Assembly (NCBI RefSeq): GCF_028389875.1
Contig: NC_084663.1
Location: 117,203,801 to 117,267,800 of the forward strand
From: Rhea pennata
Taxonomy: Eukaryota > Chordata > Aves > Rheiformes > Rheidae
DNA length: 64,000 bases
Direction of reading: 5' to 3'
A model generated the notes under the pieces. That model saw only the letters and a program-made list of their open reading frames with translations. It was not told where the DNA came from and searched no databases. Positions 25,587-40,500 of this stretch are shown piece by piece (position 1 is the stretch's first letter; each line of letters opens with the position of its first letter). The translations under genes and the position numbers were made by a program.

Positions 25587-28500
25587 GCAAAGTCCAGAAT
25601 ACGGAAACTTTTTATACTAACGTTTGGCCATGTTTTTACCAGGTGGTAAAAAGTCTTTTGTCCTTCAAATGGTTAATGATTTGCTCATAGTGCAGGCAAG
25701 CTCTGTAGATGTCTGCATCCAGGTTGCCAGAGACACTAGGCCTGATTCTTTGTCAAACAGGTTAGGTAAGCACTGATAGCTTGTGTATTGGGTATATAGA
25801 AGAGGCCTTAAAAATTTGACATTGGAATAAATATATTCAACAGAACTTTCTTTTCTTTCTGTCACTTGTATCTTTATAAATGATTGTAAACATGTTGTCT
25901 GTTTTTACATTTTGTAAATAAATATTTTTATTTGCATTTACCTTAACTTGGTTTGTGTTAAGGGTGATTTCAAGGGTCGTTAGCTGATAGTGGAGCATAC
26001 TGTCCCCGTGGGTGTGGCAATCCTTAATCTTGAAATACAGGAATATTCTTGTAGTGACAGAATCCCTGTATGCTTCTCCAGGGAGTCTGAAAGGTAACAG
26101 GGTGCTTCTCTGCTTAATTTTATAACTAATTTTAAAACTGGTTATGAGGACCTTGGGGAAGAAATGGCTTCTATTGAGCAACATAAGCCAGGTAAGCTCC
26201 CTTGCAACAGTAGCAGGGTAGTGGGGGAGCGTGCTTGGATCCTCAGGAAGTTTGACATATGTTTTACCTCCATTCATTTTATTTGATTGCAAACTTTGAA
26301 ATCTAGTTGTGATAATTCAGATGCAAGTCTGTACTGACATTAAAAAGTCATACATAATTTGGTGGTGTTCTGTTTTTATTCAGGTCATGGAATTAGTTAC
26401 AGAATAAGTGGTCTAAAGTGGCCCAGTTAATTTATTACTGATTGTTTTATTAAAACATATTGCTGTTAACATAGTTACTTGTGATATTAGGAGAGGAAGG
26501 AAAAAGTCATGCCTTTTAGTAATTTGAAGTATCAGCATGTCTCTAGAAGCCTGGGAAACCTATGAGAAAGGCTATATTTGAAAGTCTGAAAGTACTGAAT
26601 TAAAATGTATTTAAATTTGAAATACATGGTGGTGACTATTTTATATAGAGAAGCCTTCTTGATCGAAAAATGCAGTAAATGCATCTAACATACATTGGAC
26701 CTACAAAGCATGTGAAAAAGTGCCTACTTTCTATTGTCACCTAGTCCTCCTTGCTTCCATATTTGTGCTGTCTCTGTGGGGAAAATGTTATTCAGGATTG
26801 GAAAGGCAAAACTTTTACAGGGAATAGCATGCTGAACTTGAACTGTTTATTTGATTAAATAATAACAACTTTTCATACTTCAAGCAGAGATTTTTTTTTC
26901 AAGATCCAAAGCTGCCATCGAGTGTCTTGACATAATACAAAGCCATGATGGTCTCCAAAATGGTGACTGACCATGTGTGGGGAAAGTGTGTGGGAATTCT
27001 AACTAACCAGGGTATCTACTAATAGGCCCCAGTCCGGTAAAGCACTTAAGTACACATGTATGTTTAAGTATGTGAGTGGTCCCAATGTGATTTCAATGGA
27101 CTACTTGCATGCCTATGTGTATTGCTGGATTGAAGCTTTTGGTGAGTAGAATAACTTTTATTTATCTCCTGAACCAGTTTTACAAACAAAACATTAAAAA
27201 ATAATATAAATTATTCTGTGTAAAGGGAGCTTGTTAACACAAGAAAGTGTATATTGTAGACAGACATTCTTTTATATATGTTATTGTCACATTAGGTGAT
27301 TATTAAAATTTTAAAATTGTTCTTGTGCCTTGTTTATAATCTGCATTTTCATCAGCTGGGACAATAAGTTAACATTGAAGTCAATTTCATATAAATGTAA
27401 GACTTCTGTGATTATGAGTCTTGTTTTGGCCAATGCAAGATGCTTCAGCAACCTGGTTTGGAATAATCTTCCTGGAGGAAAATACCTTTTTGTCCTAAGC
27501 AGTTAAAAAACCTTCCCCCCCCCCCTTCCCATTCTGAAATGCTAAGATTTAATAGTTAGAGTATTAAAAAATATTTTTTAATGCAATTGTGGACCTTCTT
27601 TTCTGTCTTTTACAATCCTTTAATATTTACTAAGTTCCTGAGCTATCTTCTGTGACAGGGAATTTGAGGATTGACTGTATGTTTGTGTTTAGGAGAATCA
27701 AGTTTAAATTAGTTTCAGTTTCTTCTACTGGCCCTTAATTCTAACGTAATGTGAGAGGCCAAGATTATGAGGTGGTCACTAACCAAAGATTCAAGTCTTT
27801 CATAAAACAAAAAGAATTCTTGTAAATTTTAAGAAATGTAATTTAGAACAAATGTAATGTTACGCAGTAATGCTCAACTTTTATTTATATATCTCTTGCT
27901 TTTTTGATTGTTTCTTCTGTGCATTGAACAATCCCAGCCCTTTCTGTCTCCTTCACCTGCTTATCTCCAAGTAATTTTGACTCATCTCTGAACAGTATTC
28001 TTTTTCTACCTTAAAAATAGGATGATCCATAAAATGCACGTTCTTTGAAGAAAGAGGCACAAGTAATTTCATATAAGCTTTATACTAGCCATAATTTGTT
28101 GCATCTTTATACCTTCAGATTTTTTTTTCTCTCTTGATGGCTTTTGTACATGAAGCAGAAGTTTGCATTGAGCTTCTTCTGTTGCCCCATACTTTTACCG
28201 AAGTGTTTCTGATTGGTTGAGAATCAGTTTGACTGTGGGAGATGATTTCCAGTTCTTTAAATTTTATTCTAGTTCAGCAGCACAGATGTAAAATCTTTTC
28301 CAAAACAGTTATTTTTTTCAGTTAACAGTCTGATTATACTTTTCTGTAAGTCTGTTTTAGTCGAAAGTTTCAAGTAGCAGTTTATGGAATACATGTGATT
28401 CTTAATGTAATGATTCTTAATTCTCATTAAATTCTGTTGGTTAATAACATTCCACTGAACTATGACATGCTCCTCTAAGTTTTATAGAGCAGAACTTTTT

Positions 28501-31500
28501 GTGACTAAAACATTAATTATTTGAAAATAAATCTTCTGATACTTTATCTGTACATTTGATACTAAATTACCAGGATACTATACTTCAGGTGTTCTGTTTG
28601 CTCGGGAAAGCCCAGATTGTATATATTTGATAAGTAGTCTAAAGATTTTTTTTTCGCATTACCTATTTATATTTCCAACTAACAATACGTTATGTAAAAG
28701 AACTTCTTAGTATTTGTAGCATTTATTCTACAACAGCTTTTTCCAGATCAAATGGATATTACTGTAGTGTGATATATTTTTTAAAATAATCTTTTTCTTC
28801 CTAGGGTGTGGACATAACTACAGCTATGAATGATCGAGCAGTGGCTCAGAAAAGGCTTAATGAGAATACATTTGATTTAGAGGCCATGTGCATGTTAAAT
28901 CGTGCACAGGAACAGGTATGTTTGCTTTTTTAATTGACATTTTGATGAAGTTGAGAGTAAGTTTTTTCCCTCTAAACCAACTGATTTTCTTAAATTTTTG
29001 TAGTTTTTTGGAAGCTCCGTTAATGGGCACACTTAATTCTACCTTTAATTTACACTTCATAATACTAATTTAGGGGGGGCCAAAAAGCACAGACTTAAGA
29101 TTAACATGCTTTGCTTTTCTGAGCATCTGTTTACAAATGAGTGTTAATGGACATGACACTAAAAATAGATGAGAGATCAAATGGGTATTACTGAGAAACA
29201 ACGGAGATTTGAGAGGAAGAATATCCAATTTTTAATTTAGATCTTGAAATGATTTTTGTTTTGTAGATCGACGCCTGGGCTCAGTCAAACTCCATACCTG
29301 GTCAGTTCACAGGAAGTACAGGAGCACAGATACTGTCCTCAGATGAATTGACCAACAGTGGTCCCCAAGCATGGATTAGAAAGGTAGAAGTTATGCAGAC
29401 ATATTTGTCTAAATATATTGTATTAAATACCAGTGAAAATATTGGAAAATTCAGAAAATGCGCCTTAAACAATAATAACCTGTGGCAACGCATGTGTCAA
29501 ATACAGCAGGTGCAGTGTTAAATCAATGTCTTTGTTCAGTTTAGATATTTGCTGCTGCTGTGTTCATTTTGTTGTGCGTTAAGGTGTTGACCATGACATT
29601 TCAAATCTTAATATCCAGAGTACAGAAATAAGATGTGCGTCTGATACTTGAGTAAGATGGTTTGTACTTACTGTTATCTTGCACTGAAATGACATTCTCT
29701 ATCGTATGGCTGCAGTGGTAGGTCCATCACTACTTTTACGGGATCGGGACAGATCAGGCAAGATTTGATCCTGATGTCGTCGAAGTTGATGATTTTTTGG
29801 CATTAGCTTCAGTGAACTAAGTCCCATACTGCCATTCTGTTTTGACTTGATTCTATCCAGTTACTACTTTGCTTCTGTTTGCATCACCAGTGTTTTCTGG
29901 GAGCCAGGTATTTCGAGTATTAAAACAGGAGTTGCAGTTGGGTCAATAAGTTTAATGTCATCGTGCACTGAAATAATTACCTCTTCCTGAAGAGTAGTAC
30001 TGGCTTTTTATCAGGGTGTGATGCGTCATACATGCATACGTTTTTTATAAGTTTAATAATTCATGCTTCATCTTTGAAAATGAGTGCTGAACTGGTTCTC
30101 TTTCAAGAAGTAGAACTGAGGAATTCAAGCAATAGCCCTCTTCTGGGCAAAAGAATAATGGGTTGCAGTGATTGTTCTCACCAGTAATGTAGCCGAGTAC
30201 AAGCTGTGTGTGTTTTTGCTTACAGAATCCAGTGGTAAGACAGCCCTCAAAACCAGCAGGTTAGATTTGAGGCATAGGTAAAACTTTCCACAAAATCTGA
30301 TGTAAACTGAACAAATAAGTCTGCAATTATGACATCCTAAAACCAGAAATATGTACCAAGATTGACTAACTTGTTTTTCCACTTTATAGCCAAGATCCAT
30401 ATTACTTGGTAGATGTGGGCCTTTTGGGCTTTTTAAGTGTTCGTATTGATCATAGAACGTATTTTTATTATGAAGTCTGATTTTAACAATTACTAACTTT
30501 TGAGTTTGCAACAAAATATTGGATGCAGTGGTTATAATAATTGTCTTTGGCAGAGGAACTTAGAAGTGTAAAGTACTTAGCAGGGGTAGGTATTGGTGAG
30601 AAAAGGAGAACTTTTCCACCAAGAGGCTTGTGAAAGAGATCAGTGAACTCTAATGTGGGGTCTGTTTGGGGGTTCTCCCTTTCGGCATGCTTCAAATGGT
30701 TTCGAAGATGAAGGAAAAGGAGAACGTCCCTGTGATCATCTCTTTCCCAAGCCCCCTCTTCTCATCCAGCTTTTCTTCCTTGAGGTTCTCTGATGGTCTT
30801 CTGTGCCTTGCAGTAACAGGACCATCTGCTAACAAAATACACTGAGTGGAGAAGGCAAGTGTGTTTTCCCTCAGTCTTCTAATTTTATCCTCTGTTGTGA
30901 TCTGCTCCCCTAAAATGCTTCATAGGGAGAAAAATGAGAGAAGAGTCTGTCTGGTTTGTGGACATAACTGTTGAGGAATAGAAGTGTTTGGATATTTTGG
31001 TGAATCTAAAAATGAACATGAGCCAGCATAAGCACTTCCGTCCTTCCCATGGCTGTAAATATGTAGTGGTTTGCAGTAGTAGATGTCCTCCCTAGCAAGT
31101 ATGGTGTATTTTTTCAGAAAGGAGACTGCTACTGTAAACAGCAGAAGAGTTGTTTGAAGAAGATGGGGGCACAGTCCTCTTTCCTGCTCTGATATTCCTC
31201 AGCTTGACTTCTTTTGCTCTTTCCAGGTTCCATATTTGCACGCACATTGCCATCAAACTCATGGGATAACAAGTAGTTACAGTTGTGCACCCTCTACAAA
31301 ATGTGTTAGGGACTATACAAGACTCTTCCTCTGTTTAGGATTGATGGGGCCTGTGAAAGCCTTCACAAAACTTAGGGTTGAACTTAATGTGGAATCACAT
31401 CCTGTGCTTTGAGAATGATTTCACAAAAAAAAAAAAAAAAAAAAAAGGAGTAGGAATAATGGGTTATGAATGCATGTTATCTTTCCCAGCAACAAGAATA

Positions 31501-34500
31501 CATACCAACCACGAAATGCAAAGTACAAGTTGTATTTCTCAGGCACTTGAGTAGTTCAACTTTGTTCCAGTCAATTACGTGACAAACAGCAGTGAGAAAT
31601 CAGACTTGCGCTACCTTTTTCATCCTAAGAAAATAGTTTATCTTGCTCTTACTTAAAAATAAATAAATAAATAAAACAATAATTCCCTAGTAGGACCGTG
31701 AAGTTTTGGGGAGTGTGTAGTATGTGTAAATTAATGCACACTTTGACTGAAAATGCAGTTTACCGGAGGTGTTTTGCTTAGGATATTGCCATAAGCTCTA
31801 CAGAGAACTTTTGAGTTGCACTTTTCAGCAGAAACAGACTAAATCTGGACTAGGTATTTGAATATCAGTTAACATAGAATTAGAACATCTGTGTATACGG
31901 ACCTTGGACTTGACAGAGATACTGATATAACAAAGTTTAAGAGCATTGGCAAGAAGGGAATATGATGGAAGTACTTAGGGAGCTTGTTTGAGTGCAGTCT
32001 TGCTTTGCATTTCCTGGACTTTTTTATTTTTTTTTATTTTAACTTTCTAAAGAAGCTTTCTGGAGAGGTAATATGTACTCAAACCAAAACACGCCTGCAG
32101 GTTCTACTTCATCTCAATAAAGTTTTGAGGGATTCAGTTATGGATGTGGATTAATGTGACAGATTTGAATAATTCATACACCAGTTAGAAGTATGGTTTG
32201 TTTGTTTGCTTTTAAAGTTAATGTGCTGATTTATTATATTTTTGCATAGGGTTATAAGCAGTATTCTTAAATAACATGTTAGGTTTCCATTAAAATAGAT
32301 CTATGACCAATATTATCGTTTTCTTCTGAAAAGTGGTTTCTGTTTCAGTTTATCATCAGTGGTGTAATCAGTTCACAAATAAGATTTATTTGTCCTGAAG
32401 ACTTTTTTCTTTTTTTTTTTCTTTTTTTTCTTTTTCCTTGTTACCAATACGTTCTGCTGCTGTAAATAAATGAGGAAATGGTCAAGCATTTTTTTTCAAG
32501 CAAATTCTGTTGAGGTCTACTTATGCAGGCTTTTCCAGAATCATCACTTTTTTCTATATGGATCAGCTTAAGTACTATAGCCCAAGCTTACTTTCCAAAA
32601 CAACATTTTTACAGCATTTTAGATACACAGGATAATGTTTGAGATTTCTTTGCTTCATTTAGTTGTGCTAAAGCACGGCATATAGTTTTACAGTGGCCTT
32701 TACAATACTGTGTTTTGTGTGGCAAGTTCTGAAAAGATAAATCTCCATTCTTCCACAGTCTAGCCATGGCAGGTCAGTAAAACTCGCACCAGCAACAGAG
32801 GTAAAGCTAAGCCCTACTGTGGTTACTTCCACAAGGACTGGCCTGTGTCTTGCCAAGCTGATGTGACGAGGCAGCCTGTCAGATTGCTCCTGTGCTTGTT
32901 GCCTTACGTGATACGGTGAGCCGTATTTGGAAAAGAAGGCCGGGTGGCAAGGCAAATCAACCACACATTGGTTATATTAGACTGGTTCCCTCTTCGGCCC
33001 TCAAAAGGGGCTATCTATACTTCAGCTGTCCCTCAGCTTGCTTTACCTCTAACTTTCCACTGATCCAATGCAAAAACTGTGAACAAAAATCCTGAAGCTG
33101 TTAGCAAACATAAGGCATTTGATGGGTTCCTTCGGAGAATTCTTCTCAGTTTTGTATTAGGGAGTGTATATGGCTGCTGCTAAAAGTACCACAGTTTAAT
33201 GCAAAACTTAACTGCTTTGCTAAAAGTTTCACCAAATAAAGATGCACGTTGCTGGTTCTCAAATCAGAGTTTTGGAGTCAGTCTTGAAGCAGTCTTTAAG
33301 ACAGCCCATTGAACTACAGCTGACACTGTTCACCTGGCAGCCTTTAAGACTTTCTTTTCAGAAGTGTTTCATTTAGCAAATGACAACAAAGAAACTTGCT
33401 TTTTGTCAAAACTTAACTTTTTAATGCCATGTCAATCTTGTGGGAAATAATTGATATTTTATTTTCAAAGGGCAACAATTGTCTATGTATTTAAGAATCT
33501 CTCAAACAATTATGGCTTTAATATTTTTGACATTGCAAGTGTTTTTTGATAGCTCTACTCAATATGGCATGTTATCTTTGCTGCAGAGATAGCTGTTGCA
33601 GTTAAATAATGGTGATGGTCTCACTTGTGCTGTCTTTCAGCAGAAAGCTGTAAAATCATCTTTGAGGTGCCTTTTTTTGTTTAAGCCCTTAAATCCAGGC
33701 ATTGTAGATTTCTTTTGATATTGATGCTGACTCTTTTTTTCCTCCTCCAAATTTGCTTCATTCCTTAAAGAGGAATAGTTTTGCTTAAAAATACTGATTG
33801 CCCTCTTAAGTAGTTGGGTTTTACTATCTGTAGCCTTCTTTTTAAAGATAAGCTGTTGGCCAAAAAACATGGCTTAATAGTTGTCTCCACCTGCTGGCAG
33901 AATGAAAGTGTGCTTTATTTGGCTTATCTTTCATGGAATGTAGAGATCAGAAGATGAGAAAAATGACATTAAATCTTAATACTAACTTACTCAAATTTGG
34001 ATTACAGAATGAAAGATAACAGTTTCTTTGTCAGGAATTAATTCACTCTGATAACAGTAACCAAATACTGAGAAACCTAGTGTTTACTGTGTTAAATACA
34101 AGTCAGTCTGTTATCTTCCTGATGGGCCAGATCTGCAAGGATACGTATGCTGTTAAATAACTTTGTGAGACTCAGCCTTTTATGCTTTCTAAAAATAGAA
34201 AATAAATTTATTTTACTTCTGTGTTCTTGTTAGTATTTCTAGTATTTTTATATTTTGAAATTTCATTATAAACATGAGGCTAATTTTTACCTGTATCCCA
34301 TTAGACAATGGGCAAGTAAATTTTACTATAATTCAAATGAGAAAAAAATAAAAAAAGGAAAAGGGAATATAATAGTACTCATGGCATTAGAGATTCCTAT
34401 TTGTCTTATTCACAGTAACAAGTTGAAGTCTGCTGCTGGCCCTTTTTTTTTTCCTGCTTTGTTAGTAGCTTGAATCAAAGTAGACTTGTGTAGGCTCCTT

Positions 34501-37500
34501 TCATGCTGGTACCAGAATTACTTGTGCCTCACACTAAAGATGAGACAAAGTACAACTGCCACTTCTGTGATGAAACAACAGTAATTCCATTCTAATTCTT
34601 TCTTGTCTCAGTTCTGTTCTGCATGTCTAAGAATCAGCATAGTCTGGAAAAAAACAAAACAATACTAAATTTATCAGATAAGATTTTGAGTTCACACATG
34701 ATTTTTATTTTTTTAATAAATACACTTCAGAATTTAGAATTTTTTATTTCCTAGATTTGGAATTTGTTCAGACTCTGATAATTCCTTTATAGGAACTCAG
34801 TGCTTTGATTTTAAACTATGAGTAGCAGTATTTTGATTCTGTTCTCCTTCCTCTTGCTATACCACCTCTCACCACTAAAGCTAGTATATTGCAGATGTAA
34901 TGAGAAAGCTGTGTAGTATTAAAGTGACCTCATCAAGAAATTGCACTGTATTTCATTTGTGAACTGAATGCACATTGGTGATAATGAAGCAGATGTTGAT
35001 ATTGAAAATTCTATCATTGCAAAGCAGGTGCAAAAGAGGAATCGGAACCCAGGGTGACATTGACTGGGGTTTGTATCATTCTCGGCATGGTTGCCCTATT
35101 CTTATGAGAGGTTCCTGGAAAAGAGAGGGGAGGATGAAAATGGAAGTAAGTAAAAGCCATTCTAGGTGTATAGATTGAGAGGCAGTTCATATCAAACAAA
35201 CTGATTGTCTCTGTGTACACACAAACTGCATGGTCTGCACCAGTCCAAAAAAAAAAAAAAAAAAAGTTGAACTGGAGAGGTGGGCTTAGCCTCTACTCTT
35301 CCATCAGAGCACCTTGTTACTAAACGCAGCATCCAGTTGCATGATTGATAGGTACTTTATTGTTTAATAGGTAAATATTTGGAGAAGTCTTGTCACAATT
35401 TTTAGGATTTTTTTTTTCATTTAACGCCATGAATACTGGGGATTACGCACACATGCACATACACACACCGTTAGTGTGTGTCAGTCACTGATACTGAAAA
35501 GTTAATCCCCTTAAAAATTTATTATCTGCAGTTTCTGCAAAAGTAAGACTTCTGTTTTTGTTTACATATGAATCGAAACCAAGGAACTATCAGTTTTTTT
35601 CCAGATCTTGGAAATGCTTACTTTTGCAAGCACAACTCAAAATAAAATAAAGGAAAAGTGGTCTATTAATTTGTTTTGGTAGTAAGTAAAATTTCTACAA
35701 AATATTAGGCATTATATCATCTGATCTACTATGCAGAATAACTGACGGACTTACCAGTGCCGGTGTGTAAACTTGTGTATTTTAAGACAAGCAATTTTTT
35801 GCTGTGATGGAAATGATTGACTTACTTACTTGGGTCAGTGGGTGGGGCAGAAGAGAGATGATAGTTCACAGAATAACCTGTGAACTTTCACCCCTCTATA
35901 TGGAAACTTGTTTCAGGGTCAAATCCTTGTAGCTGCCTTCTTGCCACGGTCAATGCCAGCCCTACTATTCACAACACTGCGGCCATCGAGGCCTAGGTAC
36001 GTAAACATTTAAGGAGTTTTTAAAGTTCTTTACATCAAAACAGATTTTTAAAATTTCTGTTTATAAGCTTTCAACATTTAACAACTATTATGTTAATGAT
36101 ATGAAACAATGTGACGACTACTGCTGCTAAACTGTGTGGCTAAGCGCCTTTTTTCCTTAAAAAAAGAAAAGAAAAACCTGTATCTGTTTCGTGTGGAATT
36201 TCAGAGTAAAACTTGAATGTGCAACTGCTGTATAATAAAGTGGGAAACTTTTTTTTTAATATATTTAAAATACGCCTAAACACTATTTGAATGTCATTAC
36301 TAAATGTGCTTGTATTTTGTTCAATAACTAGGTACACTTGGCACAAATGTTGCCAGTTAAACAGTTAACACTGCCTCCTTTCACAAGATGAGAAGAGAGA
36401 CATTGGAACCAAAGTAGTGTGTTTAAACATAAACGGTTATCATTTTATTAATTACGTACGTCTGCAATGGGTCACTTGCCGCTTTTGAATTAAAGGATTG
36501 CATTAAAATTTTAAGTTGTTCTTTTTTGAAACTATTGATTTGTGTCTTGTGTGTCTGCGTGAATTCTGGTTTATACAAGATGTTAATGTATATAAAGCTA
36601 AGGTGTATTCATTTGAACTGAATCTGTGAAACATTGTTAGAAATGTTTTTGGAAGCTCCGACTGACTTTTTTAAATCCCAGTGCTAACTTTAGGACTTGT
36701 TTTACTTTTCTTTTTCTGGATAGGATCAGTTCTTAAGAGCAGCCCCTGTAACTGGAGGAATGGGAGCTGAACTGATGAGAAAAATGGGCTGGAGAGAAGG
36801 AGAAGGCCTGGGAAAAAACAAAGAAGGCAGCGTTGAGCCTATTATGGTTGATTTTAAGACGGATCGAAAAGGTAAGCCCTTCTGTAAACATTTTATGGTA
36901 TGAACACACTTCTGTCTTTTTTTGAAGATAGAAGAAGTTTACCACTTGAAAGTAGTTTTACTTAGATACAGTTTCACCATAAAAATAAACAGAATGACAT
37001 AAATGGTTTTGATACTGGTTTTTCAAGACCTGGTTGATTTATATGTGGGTTTGTCTTTATGCCTGCAAACTCTTCCAGAAGTTCTTAAACTTTTCCTATC
37101 CTTCTTCCGCCTTAAGAACCACTGAGAAGCACTTTTTAAGTGAGGGATATGCTTCAGTTGGCTGTATGGAGAAGAAAGGACAGGGAAATGAATTGTGAAA
37201 CTCTCCATTCTTGTTGGTTCTAGAGAAGGTGTCTGAAGCAGGAATGAGGCAGGGCAGAAGATGGAGCATTTAATCAGCTTTAAACTGGGGGAAAGAACAG
37301 AAATAACAGCTGGGAGCTGCTGAGCTGAGTTACTAGTGCCTTTCACCTGAAGTTTTGACATGAATAGACAGAATACAGATTTTTAGGTCTTCCAAATGGA
37401 TTTTATTTGCTTTTTAAATCTATCTGTTCTTACCACTCTTTCATCTTGTAATTTGATTCTGCCTCAAATACCTCTGCTCAGTTACAGTGGTATTTCCCTG

Positions 37501-40500
37501 CTTGTTTCTAGAAAGTAGCTTCTTTGGCAATCTTTCCTTCCTTTCTGTATATAATTCATGGCCCCAGGTGGAGAACTGTTGAATTTACCTCATTTGATTT
37601 AAGAGATTCAGCTTTTTATTTAGCGGGCAGCATGGTTTATATGATTGGCCATCTTCCTAGCGTGTTCAGCAGGAGTTGTTTTCACAGTGCGTGTTGACGA
37701 AAATTTTCCATCTGAAATACATATACAAATTCTAAATGTTTTAAATGTAAGCTGCCATATTTCATGATTTTGCCCGTAATTGTTCTGCATGTTACCAAAA
37801 CAAACACTTCAGCACTGGCTGCAGGAAGACAAATACTTACTGGTGGTGTCCCAAATGTTTTTAAAAAAAAGCCAAAACAAAACTGGGGGAACCTTTAGTA
37901 TATTAAATAGATCATATTAAAGTGTGAAATGCTTCGAGTTACGGGGTTTTATTAACTTCTGTCAATGCTCGTAGCTGAATTCAGGGGAAAAAAAAGCTAT
38001 ATAAACACAAATGTTTGAAGTTTATTTGCGGAGACTCAGCCAGTCAGAGAAATCCTTGGGAGGCCAAAATTATTAGTTCTCATTAGAGAGATAACTCTGT
38101 ATTGTTCTGCTGACTGCTCAATAGCAATGAAAAATTAATTTAAACAATTTGAATATTAAGTGCAAAGAGGTAGAAAATGAGAAATCTTACCCAAGTTATT
38201 AAAAAATCCACTGCTTTCTAAATTTTGAAAACCTACTAATTAGCCTTGTTTTATAAATAGAGAAGCGCAGCAGTCTCCAAGTACCTAGTATAGGCACTTT
38301 GATTTTATACAGTGACCAAAATTGCTTTACAGCTGTTCATTTCTCCAATGAAACCTCTCAAAATAATTGACATAACCTCGTAACAGTGACTGGCAAGAAA
38401 GCTTTATTTGGAAAATGTTTTCATTGTTACTTAGTTACTGTGATCTTTCTAGGGCTGTCTTGTATAGCCCTCACTGCTGGTAAGAGTTCCTTCAGTTTGG
38501 CTTGATTAGTATCAGGCAGAGGACAGAAGTTGGTAACAGTCAACTGGAGTATTGAAATGAAGGGCTGGGAAATAGTTACTAGCAACATGTGTATGCCAAT
38601 GAAAATTGGGCTGAATTTTTATCTAAAAGGGATCTATTCTATTAAAAATACCCTCCAAACCCCAATACCAATTACTGTTTTTTAAAACACATTTCAGAAC
38701 TTGTGTCCCTCCCCCCCCCCCCCCCCCAAAAAAAAAAAAAAAAAAAAAAAAAAAGATACGGGAATGAGGAGTTTGCTAAAGAGTTTGTCAGTAGACTGTT
38801 ACAAGACATGAACCAAAAGGTTATTAACCTTTGCTATGGTTTTCCATCAGACCCTGCTTTTTTCTGGATACTGGATCAGGTGTGTAGTCCTCTTACAGCC
38901 AAAGCATTTTGGCGTTGAAACTGAACTCTTCTTGAGGTTTGCTGTGAGCTGTTAAGTTGTTGGTTGTCTCTACTCAAAGAAGCTCAGTCAATTAGCTCCT
39001 CTAGCAATAAGCAGAGCTTATCAGTTTGTTGCAATTTTTTTGAGAGTGCCTCCTGAGCTGCCCGGACCCAGATATGGAGCGTAAGTGTCAGTGAGTGTGG
39101 CACTGTTGTATGAGTGAGGGAGATGCAGACAAATGCTGACAGAGGCCTTTCTTTAGAGGAAGTCTGTGTATTTTTGGATACAAATACTTTCAGTAAGAAA
39201 GGAGAAGAAATTAATTTTGTTTTGATTGGTATCTTTGGAGGTTTAATGCCACTTGCAAAGGCTTTGCTTAAGGGGTGTATGAGTCTTAGGATGAAAGTGT
39301 GGTGAGGAAGGAAGGGTTTTCTTTTAAAGCAAAACCAGCCAACAACTAAAAAGCTGAAGGAATAGGAGGAAACTGGAAACAAATGCTTACCTTCCTCTGT
39401 TAATTCACCAAAGCCAGGAACAGAAACAAATTGAGGTAAGAAACAAAATAACATGTAAGGATTGAAGTCAGAACGTTCTGAACAGCAAGTCAGATATTTT
39501 GTTTACGTGTGGTTAAGGTAAGAGCAGAAAGTGAATTGGAAGAAACTTGAGTCACTTTATCAATTGCCAATAACAATGCAATGTTTATACATTTTACCCT
39601 TTACTCCTGTAAGATTTAAAAAAGAAAAAGAAAAGCCTACTTTGTGTTTCACAGAGACTTTCACTAGAGCTTGTATTCGTTATATTACTTTGGGGTCCAA
39701 CTGCATGTTTTATAGCTACTTTATATTCAGAGTGATTGAAATCACTATAATTACACTGTAAACTTGGACATAAAGGAAAAATAATTGAATATTGTAAAAT
39801 AAAGAGAGCACATGTTATAGGAAGTATTAACCACAGTGTTTTTCTTATGATAAAAGGATGTACTAGTTGCCCTTTTTTCTATTTAAGGGAAATGCTTCAA
39901 ATTTTCAGTATGTTAGAGGCAAACTGTTAGATAGTGGATAGCTTTTGAGTTACACAGCACAGGTAAATACTGGATGAGAATTAGTTTAGTTTAGTTTCTC
40001 TTCCATGTTTCCCCAAAGCAGGAATAGAAAAACAGGTGGCTAGTGACTTGCATAAAACTATGCTAGCTAGCTAGCTAGCTGTCTTAATAGAGAAGATGAG
40101 AAGAAAGGAGGTCATGGAAGGGTGTGGAGGGGGAGAGTGCTGAAAGGAAGGAAGGTTTGAAAAGCTTTTAAAAAGATGGTTGTCTTTTTCCATGTTAATG
40201 CTTTTCTTATGAGAATACACAAATCAGGTGAGAATCTTAAATATTAACTTATTCATATTTTGTTTAGGGCTTGTTGCTGTGGGAGAGAAGGCACAAAAGA
40301 GATCTGGCCATTATAGTGTGATGAAAGATCTTTCAGGTAAAATTTCTTCTTGTTCCCCCAAAAAACAAACCAAACCTACCCCCCCTCATTTAAAATGATT
40401 GCTTTGATAGAAACACTGAAATTTCACATACATTTAATCCTTAAGGTAAACATCCAGTTTCTGCATTGATGGAGATCTGTAACAAAAGAAGATGGACACC

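Larger units (their letters stand above)
24494..28804 (+). other. SON intron 6
   Basis: AT-rich 4.3 kb intron holding a (GT)n(AT)n microsatellite (25543-25586), a degraded palindromic MITE-like element (about 27028-27142) and a C run (27515-27525). Otherwise nothing recognised. Confidence 0.8.
29384..36723 (+). other. SON intron 8, 7.3 kb
   Basis: The longest SON intron. It holds A runs at 31425-31446 and 35247-35265 and an ATAA repeat near 31656-31674. A slightly more GC-rich patch around 32750-33060 matches no family I recognise. No coding exon or structured RNA seen. Confidence 0.75.
36872..40267 (+). other. SON intron 9
   Basis: AT-rich intron with a compound C17/A27 run (38711-38754) and a (TAGC)n stretch (40062-40080). 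No element bodies recognised. Confidence 0.8.

Noticed and set aside
33888-33903. CCACCTGCTGGCAG as a CTCF site
   Set aside because: Mismatches at two key core positions; better seen as an E-box by chance.
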